From the NCBI GenBank assembly GCA_002297645.1, contig DBMH01000351.1, forward strand, positions 1-36,037: a stretch of 36,037 bases of DNA, read 5' to 3'. The notes under the pieces were generated by a model. It saw only the letters and a program-made list of their open reading frames with translations, did not search any database and had not been told where the DNA came from. Made by a program: the position numbers and the translations under genes. How positions within the stretch are numbered: position 1 is the stretch's first letter; the number at the start of each line of letters is the position of its first letter. Positions 9,396 to 17,275 of this stretch are shown piece by piece. The DNA is from Rhodanobacteraceae bacterium UBA703 (GTDB lineage Bacteria; Pseudomonadota; Gammaproteobacteria; Xanthomonadales; Rhodanobacteraceae).

Positions 9396-10189
9396 CAGAC
9401 GACGTCCGCGAAGCCGCGCCGAGTGCGCTGGAACCACAGGTAGCCGAGCACTGCGCAGAGCAGGCCGGCGCCCAGCTGCAATGCGTAGGCCTGCGCGTGG
9501 AACGGCTGTCCGAACAGCAGCAGCCCGCGCATCTCCTCGATCGGATAGGTCAGCGGGTTCAGGCGGATTGCCGCCGCCAGCATCGGCGGTACGCTCGCCA
9601 TCGGATAGAAGATCGGCGACAGGAACATCAGCGCGAACACGACCGGCTGCACGACCTGGAGGGTGTCGCGGAAATAGGCGCCGAGCGAGGCGAGGAACCA
9701 GGTGCCTCCGAGCGCGAACAACGCGATCGGCAGGTAGACGAACGGCGCCGCCAGCACCAGGGGCGAGAACTCGTGGCGTATGGCGACGTAGAACGCGAGC
9801 CAGATCAGGTAGGCGATCATCGCGTAGAAGAACGCGCTGACCACGGCGACCAGCGGCAGCATCGCCAGCGGGAAGCGCAGGCGCTTGACGTAGTTCGCGT
9901 GCGAGACGATCAGCACCGGCGCGCGGCCGATCGACTCCTGTACGAAGATGTAGGGGATCTTGCCGAGGAACAGGACGACGACGTAGTCCCAGCCTGTTTC
10001 CATTCCCGGCCAGCGCGGGCGGAAGATGTAGCCGAACACGACCGTGTAGATCGCGAGCATGAACAGCGGCTGCGCCAGCGCCCAGGCGAAACCGCCGAGC
10101 GATCCCTTGTAGCGCTGCGAGATCTCGCGACGAAGGAGTTCGTCGAAGAGAAACAGCGACTGCGGCTGTATCAGGGGGAAAAAAGCCAA
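9395..10189 (-). CDS. wzm: Polysaccharide ABC exporter permease
   Basis: The membrane subunit of the exporter, 264 residues, with about six hydrophobic helices and the ABC-2 layout. An amphipathic N-terminus ending in LFDELLRREISQRYKGS precedes the first helices, and FLSPIFYPMASVP and LNPLTYPIEEMRGLLLFG are typical near the C-terminus. I take the TTG at 10187-10189 as start because AGGA lies seven bases upstream and no in-frame ATG gives a better reading. It is the first gene of the cassette (wzm-wzt-fusion-wecB-glycosyltransferase). The operon promoter should lie in 10,190-10,465 but no clear -35/-10 pair is visible. Confidence 0.92.
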   Translation of the reverse strand: MAFFPLIQPQSLFLFDELLRREISQRYKGSLGGFAWALAQPLFMLAIYTVVFGYIFRPRWPGMETGWDYVVVLFLGKIPYIFVQESIGRAPVLIVSHANYVKRLRFPLAMLPLVAVVSAFFYAMIAYLIWLAFYVAIRHEFSPLVLAAPFVYLPIALFALGGTWFLASLGAYFRDTLQVVQPVVFALMFLSPIFYPMASVPPMLAAAIRLNPLTYPIEEMRGLLLFGQPFHAQAYALQLGAGLLCAVLGYLWFQRTRRGFADVV

Positions 10190-10329
10190 GGCAACGTCCT
10201 TCCATGCAGCCGCGACCGATCCACCCGGTCATGGATGGAACTGGATGCGGCATCTCCGCCGTTACGGAACCGCCTCGGGTGGCCGGCTCAGGCCGACCGG
10301 TTTCCCCACGCTGCGGTCCGATTGCTTCC

Positions 10330-10377
10330 CCTGTTTAGCAACAGGAATTCTCCCAAGCGAATGGGAAAAATCCTGTT
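10330..10377. other. Two mutually exclusive inverted repeats in the kynU-wzm gap
   Basis: The 276-base gap 10,190-10,465 has no gene. It holds CCTGTT at 10330-10335, AACAGG at 10340-10345 and a second CCTGTT at 10372-10377. The central AACAGG can pair with either flank. The right-hand pairing extends to an imperfect 16-bp stem (10340-10355 with 10362-10377, 13 of 16 matches, 6-base loop AGCGAA). No U-tract follows on the minus strand, so a simple intrinsic terminator is doubtful. It could be an attenuator-like switch or an operator ahead of the wzm operon, or a weak 3' hairpin for kynU. Confidence 0.45.
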
Positions 10378-10465
10378 AACGACAGAAAGACGCGGAAAGA
10401 AGAAGTTCCGTCGCATCGCGTGCGCGGCGAGCGCACGCTGCAATGAAAATGAAATATCGCGCGGA

Positions 10466-11755
10466 TCAGGCGCGGGGGGCGGACCAGTCCGCGACCGCAC
10501 GCACGAAGCGCAGGCAGTCGATGCGGCGGTTGTAGAGCGGCGTCGGTGCGGCGCGGATCACGTCGGGCTCGCGCCAGTCGACGACGATGCCGGACGCGTG
10601 CAGATGGTCGTACAACGACCGGCCAGCCTCGCGCGGTCCGCGTACGCGCAGGCTGAGCTGACAACCGCGGCGCTCGGTTTCGCGCGGCGTGGTGATGTCG
10701 AGGACCTTGGCGAGATGCCGGTGGATCAGCGTCTCGAACCAGCCCGTCAGCGCGATCGATTTTTCGCGCAGCGCCGTCATGCCGGCACGACGGAACACCT
10801 CGAGCGAGGCGCGCAGCGGCGCGAGGGCGAGGATCGGCGGATTGCTGAGCTGCCAGCCGTCGGCACCGGGGGTGGCATGGAAACGCGGCCCCATCTCGAA
10901 GCGCGTGGACTGGTCGTGGCCCCACCAGCCGGCGAAGCGGGGCAGGTCGGAACGCGCATGGCGTTCGTGCACGAAGCAGCCGGCGACCGCTCCGGGGCCG
11001 GAATTCAGGTATTTGTAGCTGCACCACACGGCGAAGTCGCAGCCGCTGTCGTGCAGGGCGAGGGGCAGGTTGCCGACCGCGTGGGCGAGATCGAAGCCGA
11101 CCCTGCAGCCCCGGGCGTGCGCCGCCTGCGTGATCGCGAAAAGGTCGAAGGCCTGTCCGCTGAGATACTGGACGCCGGGCAGCAGCACCAGCGCGATGCG
11201 GCTGCCGTGTTCCTCGATGGCGCGCAGGATCGCGTCCTGCGAAATCGCGCCCCCGCTCTCGTCGCCGTCGAGTTCGATCTTCGACGTCGCCGGGTCGAAA
11301 CCGTGGAAGCGGATCTGCGAGTCGACCGCGTAGTGGTCGGACGGAAACGCGCTCTTCTCGATCAGGATCGCGTGGCGTTCGCTCGTGGGCCGGTAGAAGC
11401 TGACCATCATCAGGTGCAGGTTCGCGGTCAGCGAGTTCATCGCCACGACTTCCGACGGCAGGGCGCCGGTGATGGCGGCCAGGTCGTCGCGCACGAACGC
11501 GTGATACGGCATCCACGGATGCTTGCCGCGGAAATGGCCTTCGACCGCGAGATCGCGCCATTCGTCGAGTTCGTCGAGGAGCGCCTGTCGCACGGCGCGC
11601 GGCTGCAGGCCGAGCGAATTGCCGCAGAAATACGCCTGCTCCGATCCGTCGCCCTGGCGCGGAATCAGGAATTCGTCGCGGAAGGACGCGAGCGGGTCGG
11701 CGGCGTCGAGGGCGATGGCCTGCTGTTCGAGAGCGGCGAGATCGGAAGGCGTCAT
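10466..11755 (-). CDS. kynU: Kynureninase
   Basis: PLP-dependent hydrolase that cleaves 3-hydroxykynurenine to 3-hydroxyanthranilate plus alanine (or kynurenine to anthranilate). The 429 residues fit the family. Visible features are YFCGNSLGLQPRAV (42-55), MNSLTANLHLMM (106-117), the cofactor-binding FDLAHAVGN (D222, H225), and WCSYKYLNSGPGA with the PLP lysine at K248. FAGWWGHD and FEMGPRFHATPGADGWQLSNPPI, conserved near the substrate site, follow. I chose the ATG at 11753-11755 because the upstream in-frame extension is low-complexity Arg/Pro/Ser. It is the last of three same-strand genes (ACMSD, small secreted protein, kynU), 104 bases after the middle one. Confidence 0.96.
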   Translation of the reverse strand: MTPSDLAALEQQAIALDAADPLASFRDEFLIPRQGDGSEQAYFCGNSLGLQPRAVRQALLDELDEWRDLAVEGHFRGKHPWMPYHAFVRDDLAAITGALPSEVVAMNSLTANLHLMMVSFYRPTSERHAILIEKSAFPSDHYAVDSQIRFHGFDPATSKIELDGDESGGAISQDAILRAIEEHGSRIALVLLPGVQYLSGQAFDLFAITQAAHARGCRVGFDLAHAVGNLPLALHDSGCDFAVWCSYKYLNSGPGAVAGCFVHERHARSDLPRFAGWWGHDQSTRFEMGPRFHATPGADGWQLSNPPILALAPLRASLEVFRRAGMTALREKSIALTGWFETLIHRHLAKVLDITTPRETERRGCQLSLRVRGPREAGRSLYDHLHASGIVVDWREPDVIRAAPTPLYNRRIDCLRFVRAVADWSAPRA

Positions 11756-11859
11756 GGGCAGTGGCGTCGATGGAGTGGCGCCGCGGCGGCTGCCGGGGAA
11801 CCGGCGGCCGCGAGCGGTACGGGACGGGCGCGGATACCCGTCGGAGAGGAGGACTGCGG

Positions 11860-12384
11860 CTACTTCTTCAGCGAGGCGGTGACGCCATCGCACGCACTGT
11901 CGAACTGCGCATTCCAGGCTGCCGGCGTGGCATCGAGCAGCGGGCGCTGGCAGCGCACCTCGACAGCGGTCTCGCCGCTCAGGAAATAGCTGTCGCGCAC
12001 GAGATAGCGCGTCTTGCCGCGCACGACGAAGTACTGGTGCAAGGAGTCGTTCCTGTTCGACGCGTCCTTGGCGTATCCGCCCTGGGACTCGGCGCGCGCG
12101 TGCTCGTCCTGCACGAAGGCGGCGAATGCCGCGGGTGCCTTCAGCCGGCGCGTCTTGACCACCACCGTGGCGCTGTCCTCGCTGCCCTGCGCCGTTTCGT
12201 CCGGCACCTGGAAGGCCACGGCCTGCGGATCGCCCTCGGTCTTCTCCATCACCGCGCTCCAGCCCGCCGGGACGCGGAAATGCACCTGGCCTTCGTTGAG
12301 CGTGTAGTCGGTCCTGCCTTGCGCAACGGCGGCGGAGGCGAAGAGGGCGGACAGCAGGAGAGCGGAAAGGATCGGCAACCTCAC
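11860..12384 (-). CDS. Small secreted protein of unknown function
   Basis: A 174-residue protein with a clear Sec signal peptide: a short positive start, a hydrophobic LPILSALLLSALFASAAVA core and a likely AxA cleavage near residue 21. The mature part contains a VHFRVPAGWSAVMEK segment, a basic VVVKTRRLKAP strand and two cysteines that could form one disulfide. I do not recognise a named family. The GTG at 12382-12384 has GGAG eight bases upstream. Another in-frame GTG at 12391-12393 overlaps the ACMSD stop (GTGA), so the exact start is uncertain by three codons. Its place between ACMSD and kynU implies co-transcription, not shared function. Confidence 0.85.
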   Translation of the reverse strand: MRLPILSALLLSALFASAAVAQGRTDYTLNEGQVHFRVPAGWSAVMEKTEGDPQAVAFQVPDETAQGSEDSATVVVKTRRLKAPAAFAAFVQDEHARAESQGGYAKDASNRNDSLHQYFVVRGKTRYLVRDSYFLSGETAVEVRCQRPLLDATPAAWNAQFDSACDGVTASLKK

Positions 12385-12389
12385 GTGGA

Positions 12390-13409
12390 TCACTCCGTAT
12401 CGTCGGCGAATCGGGTGCGGGGAAGCCCGAGCCATTCCAGCGCGGTGCCGTGGAACAGGCGGGCTTGTTCGGGCGGCGCCAGACCGAGCGCGGCGATGCC
12501 GCTGCCGGGTTCCTGCTCGCCCAGCGGGAAAGGATAGTCGGTGCCGAGCATCACGTGCGAGGGGCCGGCGACGTCGAGCAGGTAACGCAGCGCCGCCTTG
12601 TCGTGCACGCAGGAATCGAAGTACAGGCGATCGAGGTATTCGCGCGGATTGCGCGCATTGTCGGTCGCGACGAGGTCCGGGCGCATGCGGAAGCCGTGCT
12701 CGATGCGGCCGATCGTGTACGGGAACGAGCCGCCGCCGTGGGCGAGGCAGACCTTCAGCTTGGGCAGGCGCTCGAGGACGCCGCCGAAGATCAGGCTGCA
12801 CGCCGCACGCGACTGCTCGGCCGGCATGCCGACCAGCCACGGCAGCCAGTACTTCGGCATCGAGGCGCCGCCCATCATGTCCCACGGATGCACCAGGACC
12901 GCCGATCCCAGCTCGGCGGCAGCCTCGAAGAACGGGAACAGTTCCGGCGCGTCGAGGTTCCAGTTCTCGCAATGCGAGCCGATCTGGACGCCCTGCAGCC
13001 CGAGCTGGTCGATGCAGCGTTCCATTTCCTGGATCGCCAGGGTCGGCGACTGCAGCGGCACCGTGCCGATGCCGGCATAGTGGCGCGGATAGTCGCGACA
13101 GATGCCGGCGGTGTGGTCGTTGAGGAAGCGGTGCAGCTCCAGCGCCTGGCTCGGCCTCGCCCAGTAGGAGAACAGCACCGGGACGGTCGAGACGACCTGG
13201 ACGTCGACGCCGAAGCGGGCGTACTCGGCGATGCGCACTTCGGGATCGAAGGCGTTCGCCCAGACCTCGCGGAAGAACTTGCCGTCCTTGTAGATGCGGT
13301 GGCGGCCCTCGGTCTGCACCATGACGGGAAAGCGTTCGTCGCCGTACTTCTCGGCGAGGTTGGGCCAGGTCGGCGGCAGGATGTGGGCGTGGGTGTCGAT
13401 CTTGAGCAT
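12390..13409 (-). CDS. 2-amino-3-carboxymuconate-6-semialdehyde decarboxylase (ACMSD)
   Basis: A zinc amidohydrolase-family decarboxylase that diverts the ring-opened product of 3-hydroxyanthranilate toward 2-aminomuconate semialdehyde, away from quinolinate and NAD. The 339 residues carry the metal ligands in order: HAH (H7, H9), H174 in LVHPWD and D291 in GTDYPF. Active-site residues match those known for the Pseudomonas enzyme: R47 in FFREVW, H224 in CLAHGGGSFPYTIGR and R235. I chose the ATG at 13407-13409, directly before the MLKIDTHAH start, over longer upstream readings that look non-coding. With kmo and kynU it supports a catabolic kynurenine route; the 3-hydroxyanthranilate dioxygenase gene is not in the window. 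Confidence 0.94.
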   Translation of the reverse strand: MLKIDTHAHILPPTWPNLAEKYGDERFPVMVQTEGRHRIYKDGKFFREVWANAFDPEVRIAEYARFGVDVQVVSTVPVLFSYWARPSQALELHRFLNDHTAGICRDYPRHYAGIGTVPLQSPTLAIQEMERCIDQLGLQGVQIGSHCENWNLDAPELFPFFEAAAELGSAVLVHPWDMMGGASMPKYWLPWLVGMPAEQSRAACSLIFGGVLERLPKLKVCLAHGGGSFPYTIGRIEHGFRMRPDLVATDNARNPREYLDRLYFDSCVHDKAALRYLLDVAGPSHVMLGTDYPFPLGEQEPGSGIAALGLAPPEQARLFHGTALEWLGLPRTRFADDTE

Positions 13410-13649
13410 GCGCCGGAGTGTAACCGGACGATCCTGTCCGCGCGGCGTGTCCGGATCGCCGAAACCGCTTGGCGCCGCGCTACGATGCCTGCGCGAATGG
13501 ATCGCGAATGGTCCGCGAATGCCGCGGGAGTCCGCTTCCGACTGGCGCGGGATAGCGTCGGGACGGCCCTTGGGAGGCGGTGCTGCAATGCGGCCGGTTC
13601 CCGGTGGCGACCGCATCCACCCGCACGATCTACAAGGAGTCAGCTCGCA

Positions 13650-15299
13650 ATGCGTCTCTCCCCTTACGCTGCCGCCATCGCGATGGTCATCAGCGCCTCC
13701 GCCCAGGCAAGCGGTACGTTCATTCCTCTCGAGACCCAGTTCGGCCAGGCGATCAAGTTCTCCCAGAACGGCAAGTACCTGTCGATCTCCATCAATGGCG
13801 GCGGCAGTGCGCGTTGGAACAGCGAGACGGGGGTCGAGGAGATCGTTCCGGGCCTGGGCACGACCCAGGGCGTCAACAACGCCGGCACGATCGCCGGATC
13901 AGTCCCCGTGAACGGCGGCTCGCGCGAGGGTGGTACCGACGTTCCCGCCCTGTCGCCGGTCGGCGCGGCCATGCCTGCCTTGCTGCCATTGCCGGCCGAT
14001 ACGGACAACGCCGACGTCTATGACGTCTCCGACGACGGCTCGGCGGTCGGCCTGACCTGGCTCAGCGACTGGAGCATTTCGAGGGCCTACTACTATTCGG
14101 CTGCGCAGAACGCGATCGTCGTGCTACCAGTCGATACGCCCTCGGAAGCGTCGCGTGGCAACTCCATCAGCGCGGACGGCAGCATCATCGCCGGATGGAA
14201 CGACGACCCCGATACCGGTTTCCGGCGCGGCGTGGTCTGGAAGGACCTTGTGCAGATCTACCCGAGCGTGGTCATCGACGGCGCGGAATACAATGTGGGC
14301 GAAGCCTCCGCCGTGAGCGGCAACGGCAAATGGGTGGTCGGCAGCCAGTATCCGAACTCCAGCGGCACGAATGCCGCCTGGCGCTACAACGTCGAGACGG
14401 GTGAACTGACCGAAATCCCCGGCATCCCGTTCGCGTTCGGCGTCAGCGACGATGGCAAGATCGTGGTCGGGGCCAGCGGCTTCTGGGATTTCCCGGCCCG
14501 CGCCGCCTTCATCTGGACGGAGGAGTGGGGCACCCAGATGATGACCGACTATCTCGCCGCCCGTAACATCGAGGTTCCCGCGGACTGGGGATTCTCGGGA
14601 GGCCTGACTGCGGTTTCCGGCGACGGCACGATGGCCGCCGGCTGGACCATCGACAGCCCGAACGGCATGCAGTCGTACGTCGTCACCGGCCTCGATTCGC
14701 AGCTTGACAGGATCTTCTCGAACGGCTTCGACGGTCCGCCGCCGGTCAAGGATCCGAGCTTCGAGAAGACGCAGGGCAATGCCGGGCAGAATCCCTACTG
14801 GCAGTCCGGCGACACGAACCCGGACAATCCGGATGGCACGGTCTTCTACAGCTACTTCGGTGGCCATACCGGTGGCTGGGCAGCCGTGCTCGGCGCGCAT
14901 CAGAATGCCGAGCCGGAAACGCAGTACTTCTCGCAGAGCGTCGAAATGCTCAGCAGCCCGCCGGCGTACCTCAACTATTGGCGCTACGTCGGCAGCCTGC
15001 CGGATTCGGCGGGTACGCTGACCGTATCGGTCGACGGTGCACCGGTGCAGACGGTCGACTTCAGCGCGCTGGCCGCACCGGACGACGACTTCGTGCCGCA
15101 GTCGGTGGACATCAGCAGCTACGCGGACGGCGGGACGCATGTCGTCAAGTTCGAGTACGTCTATCCGGGCGGCGGTTCGGACGGCGGTACCCTCATCGAC
15201 GACGTGACGATCGATTCGACCAGCTTCGCGTCGCGCCGCGCGTCGCGCGGAACCGTACATGTCCCGGCGAAGGACTGGCTGGTGCCGAAAAGGCATTGA
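13650..15299 (+). CDS. Secreted HAF-like repeat protein with C-terminal beta domain
   Basis: A 549-residue exported protein with a signal peptide (MRLSPYAAAIAMVISASAQA). It carries at least five repeats built on [VI]SxDGxxxxG: VSDDGSAVG, ISADGSIIAG, VSGNGKWVVG, VSDDGKIVVG and VSGDGTMAAG. These resemble the HAF repeats of extracellular proteins and could form a beta-propeller. Around residue 352 comes LDRIFSNGFDGPP, then a ~190-residue beta-rich, aromatic and Asp-rich domain like a carbohydrate-binding jelly roll. AAGGAGT at 13633-13639 lies about ten bases before the ATG. The 240 bases upstream separate it from divergent ACMSD and should hold both promoters. The ligand and function are unknown. 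Confidence 0.85.
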   Translation: MRLSPYAAAIAMVISASAQASGTFIPLETQFGQAIKFSQNGKYLSISINGGGSARWNSETGVEEIVPGLGTTQGVNNAGTIAGSVPVNGGSREGGTDVPALSPVGAAMPALLPLPADTDNADVYDVSDDGSAVGLTWLSDWSISRAYYYSAAQNAIVVLPVDTPSEASRGNSISADGSIIAGWNDDPDTGFRRGVVWKDLVQIYPSVVIDGAEYNVGEASAVSGNGKWVVGSQYPNSSGTNAAWRYNVETGELTEIPGIPFAFGVSDDGKIVVGASGFWDFPARAAFIWTEEWGTQMMTDYLAARNIEVPADWGFSGGLTAVSGDGTMAAGWTIDSPNGMQSYVVTGLDSQLDRIFSNGFDGPPPVKDPSFEKTQGNAGQNPYWQSGDTNPDNPDGTVFYSYFGGHTGGWAAVLGAHQNAEPETQYFSQSVEMLSSPPAYLNYWRYVGSLPDSAGTLTVSVDGAPVQTVDFSALAAPDDDFVPQSVDISSYADGGTHVVKFEYVYPGGGSDGGTLIDDVTIDSTSFASRRASRGTVHVPAKDWLVPKRH

Positions 15300-15327
15300 G
15301 CACTTCGTCGGAAGCATGAGCGGAACT

Positions 15328-15359
15328 CGAAAAAGGCCTCCTTGCGGAGGCCTTTTTCG
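15328..15359 (+). terminator. Intrinsic terminator after the HAF-like gene
   Basis: A 14-bp perfect stem counting the A/T flanks (core AGGCCTCC/GGAGGCCT, loop TTGC) ends in TTTTT on the plus strand and has AAAAA on the other side, so it could work both ways. It lies 28 bases after the stop at 15,299. Confidence 0.9.
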
Positions 15360-15526
15360 ATGGCGCGGCCTGTCTGACGCAGCCTGTCTGAAATGAGTCG
15401 ACACCTTGTTCCTGCGGGAAAGGGCGGCCTCATGAATCCCAAGGACCAAACGCCCGCAGCGGGATTGCAGGCGGGCCTTCATGCTGGCGATGGTCGGGCA
15501 GGCGCTAGCCGAAGGGCGTCCTCAGT

Positions 15527-15542
15527 TGTCCCGAACGGGATA
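15527..15542. promoter_or_regulatory. HipB-type operator 1
   Basis: TGTCCCGAACGGGATA, a near-palindrome of the form TrTCC-N6-GGATA, lies about 75-90 bases upstream of hipB. HipB of E. coli binds TATCC-N8-GGATA sites; here the spacer is six. The site is the first of three with nearly equal spacing. Confidence 0.75.
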
Positions 15543-15575
15543 ATTTCGCTTGATCTGTCGCTTGGTAGGTACGAT

Positions 15576-15591
15576 TATCCCGATTGGGATA
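15576..15591. promoter_or_regulatory. HipB-type operator 2, overlapping the likely -10
   Basis: TATCCCGATTGGGATA is the best of the three operator copies. A possible promoter TTGATC (15550-15555), 17 bases, GATTAT (15573-15578) has its -10 running into this site, as expected for autorepression by HipB or HipAB. Confidence 0.8.
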
Positions 15592-15612
15592 ATTGTCTCC
15601 GTGTGCAAGACC

Positions 15613-15861
15613 ATGCATCCAACGCTATCCCGATCGGGAAAAAATCCAGCCGTTTCCCCGGACGTCGAGAGGATCGCCCGGTCCATCCACGCCGCGCGGC
15701 GGCGCCACGGGCTGACGCAGACCCAATTGGCCGGCTTGTCCGGTACCGGGCTACGCTTCATCAGCGAGCTGGAACGCGGCAAACCCAGCGTTGCGCTGGA
15801 CAAGGTACTCGCGGTGCTCGCCGTGCTGGGCTTGCGCGTGCAGATCGGGGACGAAACATGA
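15613..15861 (+). CDS. hipB: HipB-like antitoxin, XRE-family repressor
   Basis: An 82-residue helix-turn-helix protein: RIARSIHAARRRHGLTQTQLAGLSGTGLRFISELERGKPSVALDKVLAVLAVLGL is a full XRE domain at residues ~20-74. It should neutralise HipA and repress its own operon through the three upstream sites. The start is the ATG at 15613 or the in-frame GTG at 15601; neither has a strong ribosome site, and the first ~18 residues lie over operator 3. The stop overlaps the hipA start (ATGA), the usual coupling in hipBA operons. Confidence 0.9.
   Translation: MHPTLSRSGKNPAVSPDVERIARSIHAARRRHGLTQTQLAGLSGTGLRFISELERGKPSVALDKVLAVLAVLGLRVQIGDET
15626..15641. promoter_or_regulatory. HipB-type operator 3, inside the start of hipB
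   Basis: TATCCCGATCGGGAAA is the third copy; its right half-site ends AAA instead of ATA. It begins 50 bases after operator 2 and lies inside the first ten codons of hipB as called. Confidence 0.65.
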
Positions 15862-17129
15862 CCGAGCGTCTGCAAGTTCGCCTGTTCGACCGGGATGTCG
15901 GCGAACTGGGCATTTCCGGCGACGTTCGTGCGCCCGAGGATTGGCGTTTCGCCTACGACCCGGACTATCTGGCCAGCACGCAGCCGGTCGCGCTGTCGGC
16001 GAGCCTGCCCCTGCGCGGCGAGCCGTTTGTCGGTGCGATCGCGCGCAACTGGTTCGGCAACCTGTTGCCCGAAGGCCCGGTGCGCGAAGCAATCGCGGCA
16101 CGATTGCGCATCCCGCTGCGCGACGACTTCGAATTGCTGGCCGCGATCGGTGGCGAATGCGCGGGCGCGGTCAGCCTCGTGCCGCCGGATGCCACGATGC
16201 CGGAGACGGTCGACGGCGTGCTGGATCTCGCAGCGCTGCTCGCCACGCAAGGCGATGAAGCGGGCGAGGCCTCCCTCGCGCTGATCGGCTCGCCGCGCCG
16301 GCTGTCGCTTGCCGGCGCGCAAGACAAGATCGCGGTCGTGCTCGGAGTCGACGGTTCGATCCGCCTTCCGGCGATCGGCGAGATCACCACGCACATCCTC
16401 AAGCCCGACAGCCTGCGCCTTCGCGGCCTGCGCGATTTCGAGGCATTCGGCCTCGCGCTCGCCCGCGCGGTCGGTTTGGCGACGGCATCGTCGTCGATCG
16501 TCACGATAGCCGGGCACAAAGCGCTGTTGATCGAGCGCTACGATCGTCAGATTGCAGCGGACGGCCGATTGACCCGCCTGCATCAGGAGGATTTTTGCCA
16601 AGCCTTGGGCTACCCGGGTGAACTCAAGTACGAGGCCGGCGGCGGCCCGTCGCTGGCGCAATGTGCGAACCTGATTCGCCAGTTGCGGTTGGGACCGGCT
16701 GCCGTGCAGTCGTTGCTGGACTGGGTCGTTTTCAATGCGGTCATCGGCAACGCCGACGCGCATGCTAAGAATCTCGCCTTGCTCTGCGGCGCGGACGGTC
16801 GTCGTCGCGTCGCGCCGTTCTACGACCTGGTGCCGACCATCGTGTTGCCGGAACGTCTGGTCGATCGTCGCCCTGCATTGGCGATCGGCAACGCCGCGCG
16901 CATCGACGGTATCGACGCCGAGGACTGGAGGCGGTTCGCCGGGCAGGCCGGCTATGCAGCGCGTTTCGTGCAACGCCGCGCCGCCGAACTGGCGGGAGCG
17001 GTGCTGGATGCCATGGACGCCGTCGGGCGAACGCTCATCGGACAAGGTGCGGAACCGGCGCGAATCGAGCGCGCCGCGGCCGCCATCGACCGCAATGCGC
17101 GGCGTTTGCGGGAGGCGTCGAAAGCCTGA
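15858..17129 (+). CDS. hipA: HipA-type serine/threonine kinase toxin
   Basis: A 423-residue toxin kinase of the HipBA type II system; the E. coli protein phosphorylates glutamyl-tRNA synthetase and causes growth arrest. The N-terminal subdomain (RLFDRDVGELGISGD...) is followed by RRLSLAGAQDK (148-157), the loop holding the autophosphorylated serine, equivalent to S150. Next come HILKPDS, the catalytic NADAHAKN (D300) and the metal-binding FYDLVPT (D323). All key kinase residues are present and the length is full, so it looks active. It is coupled to hipB by ATGA and ends 100 bases before a terminator shared with convergent gcvP. Confidence 0.94.
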   Translation: MTERLQVRLFDRDVGELGISGDVRAPEDWRFAYDPDYLASTQPVALSASLPLRGEPFVGAIARNWFGNLLPEGPVREAIAARLRIPLRDDFELLAAIGGECAGAVSLVPPDATMPETVDGVLDLAALLATQGDEAGEASLALIGSPRRLSLAGAQDKIAVVLGVDGSIRLPAIGEITTHILKPDSLRLRGLRDFEAFGLALARAVGLATASSSIVTIAGHKALLIERYDRQIAADGRLTRLHQEDFCQALGYPGELKYEAGGGPSLAQCANLIRQLRLGPAAVQSLLDWVVFNAVIGNADAHAKNLALLCGADGRRRVAPFYDLVPTIVLPERLVDRRPALAIGNAARIDGIDAEDWRRFAGQAGYAARFVQRRAAELAGAVLDAMDAVGRTLIGQGAEPARIERAAAAIDRNARRLREASKA

Positions 17130-17228
17130 TCGGCTATCGTCCGCCATGGCACAACGGTCACAGATGCTATGTTGGCGATACTTTTCTCGGCGATACTTTT
17201 CGCCGATGTGCCGTTCGGGACGAAAGAG

Positions 17229-17254
17229 AAGGCTCCGCATCGCGGAGCCTTCTT
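17229..17254. terminator. Bidirectional terminator between hipA and gcvP
   Basis: AAGGCTCCG / CGGAGCCTT, a 9-bp perfect stem with the loop CATCG, lies between the convergent hipA and gcvP ends. T-rich tails (TCTTCGTT on plus, TCTCTTTC on minus) support use in both directions. Just before it, GGCGATACTTTTC occurs twice in tandem (15-base period). Confidence 0.8.
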
Positions 17255-17275
17255 CGTTCACAGGCACCGGGCAGC

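Noticed and set aside
17173..17202. Tandem copies of GGCGATACTTTTC after hipA.
   Set aside because: Only two copies in a short intergenic stretch with no structure or spacing that suggests a function.
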